NCBI RefSeq assembly: GCF_036324505.1
Contig: NC_086360.1
Span: 18,654,261-18,718,260, forward strand
Length of the DNA: 64,000 nucleotides
Source: Eleginops maclovinus
Lineage: Eukaryota > Chordata > Actinopteri > Perciformes > Eleginopidae
Direction: 5' to 3'
Position 1 is the stretch's first letter. The number at the start of each line of letters is the position of its first letter. Positions 12,066-31,166 of this stretch are shown one piece after another. A program made the translations under genes and the position numbers. The notes under the pieces were generated by a model. The model saw only the letters and a program-made list of their open reading frames with translations, was not told the DNA's origin and did no database searches.

Positions 12066-14889
12066 CATCCAAGTATGGCATAAAACACTTGGAAAATAAA
12101 AACGTTGTAAGGATGATGTTTATTTGATCAGGCCTTGGTCAGGAATTTTAATATCAAAGAGATATTAGCTCCTATAACGCTCACAAGCACGTATTTTGCT
12201 TGTATGACCGGTATATCAGCTTTAAGTCGTGCAGTGGTGTAATACTGTAGACTCTGTCATCATGTATGCTCACATGTAATTCCTCTTTTTAAACTGGACT
12301 CAATGACAGCGTAGAGCAATTAGCTCATATAAAGGGTGATTTGTAATTAGTACTGACATGTGTACACTTCATGACATGCAAAGTAAACTAATACCTGCTG
12401 GTTTAAAACTACTCCTTGACTTAAGTTACCTCCTGGCAAATAAATAACACCAGCACTGAATAATCTAACTTTTGTTCATCAGTGTGTAGCATGGGTGTGC
12501 AAATGTCAAACCTGAGGAAAGAATTCAATCTGTCACTGAGGCAGATAAAAGCAGCGATCATATTATTAACAAGAGCTGGACGAGAGTGTGCAATGCAGTT
12601 CAGGTTACTCAGCAATTTAATCGTGTCAATAAAGATCCGCATTTATGTTACACTCCTCTCTGCCCAAAACATTTGTGAATGTAAAAGAGAATTTTATCAG
12701 TATAATCTGTAAGCTTGTTTGAATTCACAGTAACTCCTTCTTTCTCTTTCTGGATGAACTTGAAGAGGAGAGGAGGCAGTCTGTTCTGGCTCACACAAGG
12801 CTTAAAAACATTAGCTCTGGATGTGGGAAACGGTGCAGGACAAGGTGAGCCCTGAGCTGTACATTTAAGCCCTGGATGTTTCGACAGAACTCACCTGTGA
12901 GGCTATAAATCACCGGCAGTGTACACCGAGGGTTCAGCGTGGACAGTAAATCTGAAAGTCAACAACCAGTGAGGGCTTAACCAAACTGCTAGGAATTCTG
13001 TATTTGGCACATTTCCTGTCATGTATGCCCTATTTATTATATTCCTCTAATGACTCAAATGAGAGGCTTTCTGAGGGCCATCAATGACTTATAAGACATT
13101 TGCTCTGAAAATAAAGCTTCAGGTTGCATTTTATAAAAGAAGTCCAAACCTTTTCTTTGTTTATATAAATTAGATCCAATTTAGTGATTCCCAATCCCAG
13201 CAATCTTTATAAAACTGTAAATCAGTATCTGGTGAGTGCTATTGCACAGAGATCATCTAATGACCGCTGGGCCACATTCGACCTCCTGCATGACCCGTGA
13301 TAATGTGATAATAAGTATTTTCAGAAGACAGAGGTCTGTGCTATTCTGCCCTAGTGTGACCTTTTTTATTGTAGCAAGAACCAACATGATTATCAGTTCA
13401 TCACAACAATTATAATCCATAATGTTACATATGAATCTCATTTGTCAGTCGTGTGTTTCTGTCCAATCCCCCCCAAGAGACACGGAGCTCCCTTAATAGA
13501 GCTTTGATTTGGAGTGCATTGATTAGCCTCATGCTTTCCTCCAGTTAACAGCAGACAATCATCCTTTGTCCAACAGACCGGCCTTTTGGTGTGGTTTTGA
13601 CAGTTTTATTATAAGGACTAAAACGACCCAAATAAACCTGCAGATGAACAGCCTCCTCTGGCTAGCTTTTTCAAAAGGTTAGTAAATTTCACCATATGGA
13701 TTTTTTCGTGTCTCTCCCAAATGTCACGGCTTAATTATTAACTGTGGGGCCGTTTGGAGAGAGATTTGCACTTTTACAATATTGTTGTGCCTGGTGAGGT
13801 TAAGTGTTGAAAGTGCAAGGAAGGCCATTGTCCCTGCTCTGTGTTTAATGAAGATGGATTTAGAGATGAATTGTAGGGTGTAATAAAGACAGCATGACCT
13901 TTAAGGCCTTGCAACCAGTAGAAGAACACACTGACAGTTTGAACAGATAAATAAAATGCAAACAGGTTTTCACTGATTGTGAATTTAAGTGAGTGGAGCT
14001 GAGATCTATCTTATCAGAAATATATATTTGTTATTGTTGTCATTAAACGGCCTATTGTTATTGTACAGAGAGAGTAATGTTTTTCTTCTCTTCGATAGAT
14101 CTATGAGCTCTAACTCAAGATTACAACCAGTCACGAACATCAAAAGGTCGTGACCTCCCAGTGTGGCCGTTATGAGTAAATATTGATTACACTGCAGTCA
14201 GTCAGCTAAGTGGAGCCATCAGAGCTGAACACAGCCGTGTACTGTGGAGTTTTTTTAAAAGAGTAATATCTGGCCTAATCCCAGCTTCAGCCCTGCCCTC
14301 ACCACAGCCGGTGCATTTCTCTCTGCTGTGCATATCAGCATGTGCGTCTCTGCGCTGGGCTCGGGTTTCTCAGAGCTCCTGCTTGGTGCAGCCAGACGTC
14401 GGCTGTGGCGTGTCTGAATAGGCTTCTGAATCTCAGGGTCCTCATGCTCGGGGCTTCTTCGTTGCTTCCTCGGGGCACCGACTGACGACTCCCGTGATGG
14501 TATGGCAGTATCTGACTTCACATGTTCCTTGCACCCACCTTCATACATGTCATCAGATCAACGGTGCCTGCCTCAATGAAGCCTCTCTGTTGACTTCCTC
14601 TGCTGACAAGCGAGACTTGACCAGCTCTATGGCGTTGAGCGCTAACCTCTGAGCAGGGCATTGAAATAGAATGAGTACGACTCTGTTATGAAATACTTTC
14701 ATTGCCAAATTCATTGCTTAGTACTGTGGCTTTCTGTATCAAAAAAGCGACTAGTGTTGTTGGATTTATATTCTTATGAGCATTAATCATTTATTGAGCA
14801 TGTTTAAAATAATATTTCAACATAATTAGAAATAACCTTGTTTTGGTACTTGCCAAAAGTTAAACAATAGGATTACCACGTTTCTTTAA
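12066..14889. other. intergenic; possible conserved element near 13.48-13.60 kb
   Basis: No gene is recognised. At about 13480-13600, GCTTTGAT, ATTGATTAG and CCTTTGT lie close together, resembling TCF/LEF and homeodomain sites, and may be a regulatory element of lmx1b. A 97-codon open frame at 14255-14548 (minus) lies in a GC-richer patch and has no recognisable domain. Confidence 0.4.
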
Positions 14890-15150
14890 GCTACGTAAAA
14901 GGTAAATGCCAACAGCCAGTAAGCATAGCTTAGCATAAAGACTGAAAACAGTAGCAAGGTAACAAAAACCTCTTTCCAGAACATCTAAATCTTAGGTATT
15001 AAAGCAATATTTCTAGTTAAATCTGCAGTGTAATCTTTGCAGTGGCATTAAAGTTAACGAAAACACGTGAGAAGCATCAATCTACGTCAAGTAACTCTAC
15101 AAGAAAGTGAATAGGCCCTACCTCAAAATGACAGAATATCGCTTTAAGTT
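14890..15150. repeat. old interspersed repeat
   Basis: Contains AGCATAGCTTAGCATAAAGA near the left end and ACAAGAAAGTGAATAGG then TCAAAATGACAGAATATCGC near the right. These are the words, in the minus orientation, of a common teleost repeat that ends in a phrase like 'TGTCGAACTATTCCTTTAA'. Degenerate copy; family name not assigned. Confidence 0.45.
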
Positions 15151-21642
<6,492 letters not shown>

Positions 21643-24194
21643 CCTTAGATAGGAGCCTGGACAGCCCAGTGTTTGTAGTTTTTGTAGTCCTTAGGGCCCC
21701 TGGTGGGTGTGTTCACTTTAAAGGGCCCAGTGAACTGTGAGGACTTGAGACATGAGACTGTGCCGCCCAACTGGCCCCGGGACACGGGTTCACCCGGAGA
21801 ATGTGAGCTGAGCAAGAGAACTGGGCCGAGACGGGCTCCCACAAACCTCCAATCCATTCTTCAAGCCATCTCCGCTCCCGCTTGTCAGGGGGAAACTCTA
21901 CCTTGCTGTGGTTTCTGACTGGGACCTGATTTACATTCAAATCTACTATCTTGTAACGATTGGTGCACATAAAATCTGCACTTATAAAATCAGCTGAATC
22001 GGTCCTGACTTGGTAGTGTTTGTATATTTTAGGTAAAGTATATTTATTCCCCAAAAAAACATTAAATGTCTAAGTTGGAAAGAATTTGCCGTCAATCTTT
22101 TGATTGTACAACAGCTGGTCCTGGATTAAAGCTTGCCAGTTGTTATTTGGTATTGTTGGTTTAAGTATTGTGACATTCTTTTTCTGTATTTTTTTTTAAA
22201 TGACATAATGGCCATCAACTTGTGCATTTCTGCAGTACATTCTATTGTGTTGAATACTATTACGCACTATAGGTAGCATGCCTCTTCATTTATAAAGAAC
22301 AACTATAATATATCTGTAGAGGCCTCAGATAGTGTGTTTTAATATTCCCCAACAAATGCATAATATTCTCCGATTTGTTTACTGTTTCAAAACACTTAGG
22401 TACCCAGCTGTTAAACGACATTACTCAGCATGTTGTAAAAATTAGGCTATATCTGTATTTGACAGGGTAGGTATTTAGAAAATAAATGAGACACAGAGTT
22501 ATGCTTTGTTGTCTCTTGGTATTGTGATGGGATTTTTCTACAATAACAAAAATGTGCATTATTACCAGACTTATCCTTTAAGACTGATAAGTGGCATATG
22601 TGACCACCAAGTTGAAATTGACTAGTTTATACAGCCATAAATAAAAGTTGATAATATCTTGACTATAATGTAATATTATTATAGATGTCACAGAGGGCTG
22701 ACATTGTGGGACATTTGCTTTAAAGGCAATATTTACAGTGAGCTGACTTTGCCACACTTACATTGAATGTTTTTAGGTTAGATATTGCCCTTTGCGTTAC
22801 TTAATAGATACTGAGAAGAAAATAGGTATTCTTTCTCACTGAAATCTGAAAAACATGGATATATATTTTTATCGGATCACCTTTAAAACCTCCTGACAGC
22901 ACCTATACTGTATGTCTGATTTATTTCTAGCCATGGAGATAGTTTAAGGAAGCCCTTATAGATAGATTGCACCCTCCCAGGAGAGATAAACAGAGACTTC
23001 AGAAGTAAAGCGGACCCCAGCTGAGTGTCGATATAAGGTTATGATGTTTGCTGTTTTAACATGAGTCTCTTTTCTCTTTGCTCCTGTTGTTTCTCCTCCT
23101 CTCAAGAGTAGACAGGCAGACAGAGCCCGGGGGCCGCATCTCCCCAGCTGAGACCTTAGGTTAAGCTCAGAAGAGAAAAATATCACAATGTTGTCTTTTT
23201 TGGTGCGTTTCCTTCATTGCAACTCTATTTCACATTACCCACTGGACGATTCCCATCACATGGTTTTGTTGTTGTAATTTGCACTGAGGTTCCTTTAATT
23301 AAAGACATTTTTGACGTCAGTTCATTCTAAGGTCGGGGGTTATAAAAACACTGTGGATGCAAGCTGCTTAGCTGCAGTCAGTGTCATTCAGAGGTAAGGA
23401 AATCGACCTGTTTGAGTGAAAACAAGCTCACTTTTCTTCCTGCTGCCATTTAAAAAACTATTGCCTCAAAGAGAAGACAGAAACACTGCAACAAAATCAA
23501 CACGTAAATTTGAAGTGATCATTTGTCGCTTTGGTTATTTGATTTGTGATCTTGGGGAAAAACAGGAATATAATCTACTCTTTAAATCACCAGCATTTTC
23601 ATTTATGTTCACAGAGCTCCTATGAGGCTGGAACTCTGGGTGAGGTCCGACGGATGTCAATTAAAGGGCTATTTAAATATTTAAGCAACAAAGTTTGCAA
23701 GTCGTCCCTCGGGTGCAGTTATTGGAGTGGGGGTTAATGCTGCCTCAGCTCTCCAAGGAGCAGCTGAATGCCAGGCAGGCAGCGTGGATAGTTGGGAGGC
23801 ATCTCGGCTAAGGTTACAGTGTGAATTAAAGCTGACACTAAGAAGCGCTCCTCACAATGACCTGCAGAAAACAGCAGACAAAAGAGCCTATTTTAAGGCA
23901 GGACAAAGGAGAGGTTAGTGGAGATACCTGAGCCCAGGCTGGCCTAGTCAGCGTGTCTGTGGAAGGACGAATGGCTGGTGCCGCGGGACCGCCGCAGCTA
24001 GACCCGGCAGGAGAAGAAACACACTGAGAAGCACATTCCTGCACAGCCATAACACCCCAAAGACATATGAGATGCACACACATGCATACACACAAGAATA
24101 TCCTGAGCACAAGCTGTAATTTGTAAGACATCATTTTTGGTATTAATATCAGTGTTGTCAGTGGTTGTGACTGGTGGAGTTCCTGGTTTCTGGT
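21643..24194. other. intergenic; contains a promoter-like cluster
   Basis: No gene is recognised. The interesting part is 23312-23393, listed separately. The rest is AT-rich single-copy-looking sequence. Confidence 0.5.
23312..23393 (+). promoter_or_regulatory. CRE + TATA + donor-like cluster (possible promoter of an unknown transcript)
   Basis: A perfect CRE (TGACGTCA, 23312-23319) lies 21 bases before a TATA box (TATAAAAA, 23341-23348). About 45 bases after the TATA box comes a strong donor-like GAG|GTAAGG at 23391-23399. A start near 23371 would leave a first exon of only about 23 bases. The next acceptor-like CACAG is at 23610-23614, followed by an ATG at 23622 with just 20 codons open. 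No coding gene is recognised, so the call rests on motif order alone. Confidence 0.25.
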
Positions 24195-25879
<1,685 letters not shown>

Positions 25880-25897
25880 AAATGTATTACTATTTTA

Positions 25898-26085
25898 TTT
25901 TTTTTTAAAGAATTTTTTGGGCAACCAGTGCCTTTAATACAGTGACAGTGCAGGTCAGAAACAGGGAGACAGAGGGGAGGACGCGCGGCAAAGGGACCCA
26001 GGCCGGATTCGAATGCGGTCCACCGCATGGGAATCAAACCCCAGTATATGGCTGCCTGCTCTACCCACTGAGCTATACGAAGGCC
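25898..26085 (-). mobile_element. tRNA-derived SINE with target-site duplications
   Basis: Read on the minus strand, the element starts GGCCTTCGTATAGCTCAG. It has a pol III A box (TAGCTCAGTGGG, plus 26064-26075) and a B box (CATTCGAATCC within plus 26003-26016). A second B-like GGTTTGATTCCC lies between them (26029-26040). A T/A-rich tail ends the element. Imperfect direct repeats of 18 bp (17 of 18 identical, AAATGTATTACTATTTTA) flank it at 25880-25897 and 26086-26103. This is the usual mark of LINE-assisted insertion. Confidence 0.85.
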
Positions 26086-26103
26086 AAATGTATTATTATT
26101 TTA

Positions 26104-27404
26104 AAAGTGCATTTAGTATATGATTCAAAATTCCTTATTCATATATTCTTCAATTCTGTCCTTAGTAAATAGTAAATATGGCCAAGCTGCTACTTCTTCA
26201 CATTTTTCAGTCCTAATGACGTGCATTTTAATAAGGAGTTTATATAGAGACAACTCTTAATATTAGATGCAAAGCCTGCTCACAGTGCACAGTCAGACAG
26301 AGTAGCCCCAGCAGGAAACCAGCAGCTTATATGTCTCCGGTCTCTACTGATTAACATGGATAACTTTGACCCACAGAACGGGTGAGGATTCCTGTCTAAT
26401 TGAATTACTGTCAGTCTCATGGCCTCCAAATGTTGTCTTGAACTTATACCCCTCTCTGTTGCCAGAAACTATTTACATTCTATATGTTGGAGGGTTTTTT
26501 TTCTTTTGACTTAACTGCAATTTAAGTTAAGGTCTGGTACAGAGTGGCTGGCTACAAAGGATGGCTGTTTTACTTTGCCAACAACTAGACAATCAAGCAG
26601 TATATGTTCACGAACCATACGTCTGATACATACAAAATGTAATGACTTTGTATAGTTGTCCTGAATTAAAGCCGTGTGATACAATCCTTCATAAACCCCT
26701 TGGATAGAAACACATGCTGCTTTTGAGAAAGAAAATCAAGTTCTGAAGAAAAAGTAAGCTTTACATGATTATACAGAACTAAACACCTGCTGTGTTTTTG
26801 CCTCTATATACACTTAAATGGCTATTACATTCAATGAAGCTTAACCCATGAGGGCTTACAATACGTAATCACAGCTGTAATCTAGAAGAGGACTGACAGA
26901 GGTTGAAGAGGAAAACTCGTTGTTGAGTGTGAGTCTCATTCTTACGCTACGGTCAAAGTTACGTCACTTATTGCATTGCTCTGGAATGAGGTGCAAAAAC
27001 ATGGCTGCCAGCTCACTTCCCCCTCAGGCCCTTCAAAAAATCAAAAGGCAGGACTAACATGGCGTCTCATGCATGTTATTCATTCTGCATCATAGAAAAA
27101 CTCAATATAAAGACTTCTCAGCAAGACGTGTCCCCAGCGGATGAACGTTGTTTCACTTGTTAGCATCTCGCAACAGATCCCTTATAGAAACTGCATTTGA
27201 CTTTTCAAGTCCTGCAGCCATGAACATTGTATTAAATATGCATATCTCAAGTGTCCACGTCTGATTCCAAAGTGGGCAGTCTAAGATTTATGGCGCCATT
27301 GACCCTCATTGCTTTGCTGCTTCCTCAAGAGAACCTGCCACAGGCTGTGTGCCAAATGCTTTAAAATTTTAAAGAGGTGATGAAGAAACTGTCCAGAGGA
27401 GAGA
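26104..27404. other. intergenic, no feature recognised
   Basis: No supported gene or repeat in this stretch. Confidence 0.6.
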
Positions 27405-27610
27405 CTTCCTTCCTTCCTTCCTTCCTTCCTTCCTTCCTTCCTTCCTTCCTTCCTTCCTTCCTTCCTTCCATCCTTCCTTCCTTCCTTCCTTCCTTCCATC
27501 CTTCCTTCCTTCCTTCCTTCCTTCCTTCCTTCCTTCCTTCCTTCCTTCCTTCCTTCCTTCCTTCCTTCCTTCCTTCCTTCCTTCCTTCCTTCCTTCCTTC
27601 CTTCCTTCCT
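27405..27610 (+). repeat. (TTCC)n tetranucleotide array, about 51 units
   Basis: About 206 bp of TTCC, interrupted by CCAT variants at 27470 and 27498. It is a homopurine-homopyrimidine tract. The Lys-Glu-Gly and Phe-Leu-Pro-Ser open frames across it are artefacts. Confidence 0.98.
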
Positions 27611-28832
27611 TTTTTTCCTTTTTCCATTTTTATTTTAAGACAACTCGCCATTCAAATGTATTTGTGGTTATGTATATATGGAAATTTAGGGAACATTAGA
27701 TAAGCTTTTCTCTGTAATATCCCTATAGGACCACCAGTTTGGATGAAATGAAGAAATCCTTGGCTAAGCTTGCAATATATAGTTCTCTGATACAATGATG
27801 TGCAAATGACCAATAATCTCTGCAGTACATGCCAAGACTGCAACCCGAGATATTGGAAACTCCATCATTGCGATTGCCATGTGAGCAGCTTTGCCTGCGC
27901 CTTTTTTTCACAGACCACAGGATAAAGGAGGCTCAGGGATGGTGAGGGGTGATTTTTTTTCTCTAGGCTGCTTGCTGCAAGCCAAACACCTGCATTCTTT
28001 CCAGGCTCTCTGGAGGACTCTGACTTTGACCTCGGCCTACGAGTAAAAGGGTATCTAACTTCTTCAAAATGTCAGAATGCCACCTAACTCTATTGTTCCT
28101 GACATGTTGCCTCCACAGAGGCTCGGATAAAGAAACACCTTTCTAAAATCGGCTTGGCTACCACTTCTTTCGAAGAGCAATGGAGGAAACAAGAACTCCC
28201 ATATTCTCACAGCAGCTCTCTGATTTGTCCACACTTACTGGTAAACTGATAAAGTACTGTGCCAATACCTCTGGAGTGTCTCATAAATGTTTTGTATTGA
28301 CCTTAAAGCTTTTGCTGACCACAAACAGGCGGGGGGGCATGTCTCTTGTGAGTAGGAGATGATTTTCTCCGGCAGGCACACAGGATCACTGTCTTGCTAC
28401 TAAGCTGACCTTCCACAGACGGCAGCACCTTCCATTGCTCCAGGCCTTCAGCCTGAAAATCTCTCCTCGGGAAGATGGATTGGGTTCCAGGACCCTGTCC
28501 TCTCCTGGGACTGACCCAACCGGGGGAACAGGGGGCTTTCATGGGAGATCACAGGTGCTTATATCCAAAATGGCAATTTTCTTCTTCCATAATTCCATGT
28601 TACTGCATTACCAGATCTTATCGTGAGGCCAGTATCTCATTCCTGAGGTTTTAGACGTTAATGAAAGATGCTTTGCCTCCGGCCACTGGGGGCTAAATCA
28701 ACAAGCCTAGGATTCCTGTTGGCCTTTGTAGGAGAATACCAAAGGCAGAGAGTGGACTGAGCTGAGGTCAGAGACAAAGCATGGAGCTGAGGATGGAAAT
28801 GCTGCGCCCAAAAGCTTGTATGCAATCTATTG
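27611..28832. other. intergenic, no feature recognised
   Basis: No supported gene. GC-richer patches at about 27900-28050 and 28360-28770 may be single-copy or regulatory sequence. Confidence 0.5.
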
Positions 28833-29260
28833 TAGTGGTTCCCAACCTTTTTTTGTCAGACATACTCGAACAGCCCTGTCAAATGCACTCAATCAGTGAC
28901 ACCACCTGTCGTGTTCCAAAAGCGTTCATTTCAATTGGTTTTAAACAGGATGCTAATACTTTAAATTATTTATACAATAATGGTTTTATATAATTGAACT
29001 GCTTTTGTACTACTCCCACTTGGACAAGCTGGACGTTTGCTAGAAAAACATTTACCCATTAGGTTGAGTTATTTCAACTATTTACCAATTAGCAATCTAT
29101 TTTAACCATCCGATGGCTAATTGTGTAAACCACTTATCCATTAGCCTGATGTATTTCAATTTAACCTAACTGTTTCAACCCCATATAAGCCTAATTAAAG
29201 ATGTTCAAACATTAACTTTAGCCAACAGTTTTAAACAGTTATTAGTCTCCTTGAATTATT
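28833..29260 (+). repeat. possible hAT-type non-autonomous element, degenerate
   Basis: Begins TAGTGGTTCCCAACCTTTTT, close to the CAGTGGTTCCCAACC end typical of several fish hAT MITEs. It continues into a stretch rich in CATTAG / AATTAGC / TTTCAAC words. No matching right end or 8 bp target duplication was found, so the extent is a guess. Confidence 0.4.
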
Positions 29261-30059
29261 TCAGTAAGTGGATATTTAATGCATAACACGTTGTTGAATA
29301 AGAAATAGTTTTAAATGGTATAAATACATAGCCTTTATATTCCACAGATCTATTATTTAACCTTCTAGCATAAGGCTCGAAATTAACTTTATGGCCTTCT
29401 CAGCTCAATAAATTCTTACAATTTTTTGTAGGTGTATCAGCCATTTTAGGCCTTTATTTTTTTCATGTAGTTTTTTTACCAATATTATTCAGGTTATTTT
29501 TCTCCCCAATCTTCCCATGTAGCCGAATCCACACACCTGCAAAAGTACAAGTAGGGGGATACTTAATCTAGTGCTCACTAGTAAGCCGTTTTTAAGATTA
29601 TTACCCTGTTTATCTTTCCCATGTCACACAAGGTAATTGTCCATAGCGTTCATACTATACATTTAAATTAACAGCTAAATATTAAAATAAATGTACTGGA
29701 TTTGTCCACCATGTTATCATAATACAAAATGATTTCCATATTATTACGTTCATTGGAGAATTTAAACATTTTACCGTTTATGTCCTTTGTGAGGGTTGGA
29801 ATAAGACTTGAATGACCTCAACAATATGTGTTGAGGATATGTAATTTCAGCCACTTAGGATCATTAAAAAGAGATCATATTGAATATCACTTCTAGAGAG
29901 GGAAAGAGAAAGCGAGAAAGAAATAAAGAGGAGATTTGTTTGTCAGTCAATTCCGACCCACTCAATCTCCTTAGCCTTGTGAAAGAGGGGGAGAGAAAGG
30001 GTCGGGGTCAGCTTTCTGTAAATCTTCTGATGAAATGTTGACAAAACAGCCAATTTTCT

Positions 30060-30480
30060 GTAATTCTGCCGCAGCCGTCTTTCAGCAGCTTACTCACTCA
30101 GAACCCCTTCATTTCAAACAGCAGCACACTGCGACCTCTGACATGTATCTCGTCCCTGACTCCTTTGGCCTGGCAGAAAGACAGTAACAGTTGTGCCTTT
30201 TAGGTCAGGTGGATGCCGTTTAAGGAGCCAGCTTCATAAAGGACGCCTTTGTCTCTCAAACAGGCTCTCCTGGGCCCCAGTAAAAGGATAAGAAATGTAG
30301 TTAATAGCTCAGGAGTGGCCTAATCATCAGCTGCCATTACTGCTCCAATATCAGCAGAGATGACAGACTTATCAATAACAAAGGCCCAGCTGAAGCCTGC
30401 ACCGCTCTGTCATTTTGATCTTTGCTCCACTAATCAGAGCTTTCATTTGAGCTAAGCACCGGGCAGCACACCTCTCATTC
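30060..30480. promoter_or_regulatory. candidate conserved non-coding element
   Basis: A 0.4 kb stretch richer in GC than its surroundings and free of simple repeats. It has dense sites resembling SOX (AACAAAG), TCF/LEF (GATCTTTG), MEIS/TGIF (TGACAG), GATA (TTATC) and homeodomain (CTAATCA, twice) factors. Such clusters are usual in enhancers of developmental genes like lmx1b, but conservation could not be tested here. Confidence 0.3.
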
Positions 30481-31084
30481 TCTTCATGCTGTGCCAGATA
30501 TCACTCATCTTTACAAGCCACTCTGTATTCCCTCAACCCCAGGCCACCATTTCCACAAATTGCCTTAATTTCTCAGGCAAATATATATGACACATCTGAG
30601 AGCTCATTACGCTTGCAATGCAAGTGATTATTTAACTTACTGGTAAAACTATCTTAGCTTTTTAGGTTCTTTCTTAAATGGCTTTGGTTGGAGTCCAACT
30701 GATTCTTAAAATTAAATGAAGATAAGTCAAACTGACTATCATTGTGGAATACGTTTAAATACATATTTTATAAGCTTTTGCTGCATTTGCTATGATTCCA
30801 AAATCGCAAAAAGATTTTACGCATGTTGTTTATACTGTTTGTGTAATACAAGCGTCAACGGAGAAGTTACACTGTCATAAACATTTTGAGAACAAGACAA
30901 ATAGTAATAAAGGGCAATCATCTATTTATAAAGTAGATAACGGTCTGTGTTATTATTTTCTCAGAAAGCAAATTGTCCCAATGCAGAATATTGCATTATG
31001 ATAAAGGGGATGATGTATTTGCTTTTAATAGTGATATACATAGTTTAATGTCAATATTTCTATTGTTCATTCTTCCACGAAAAG

Positions 31085-31166
31085 CTCCTCCATCAAGGAG
31101 AAACCTGAGAGGGCCAAAGAGGTGCTCCCGCACCTGGACGAGCTGGCCCTTTCATTTACAGTCATG
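31085..31166 (+). other. exon-like segment, unassigned
   Basis: Preceded by a pyrimidine-rich tract and AAAAG, and followed by a donor-like ATG|GTGAGG. Between them a frame reads SSIKEKPERAKEVLPHLDEL followed by ALSFTVM, a composition typical of a real helical protein. No flanking exons are recognised. It may be a lone surviving exon, part of an unseen gene, or chance; the minus strand is also open here. Confidence 0.25.

Noticed and set aside
26003..26075. A true tRNA gene on the minus strand
   Set aside because: The A and B boxes sit in a longer element with a tail and flanking 18 bp direct repeats, and no cloverleaf with intact acceptor stem can be drawn, so it is a SINE.
27281..27703. 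Lys-Glu-Gly and Phe-Leu-Pro-Ser rich open frames
   Set aside because: Artefacts of the TTCC array.
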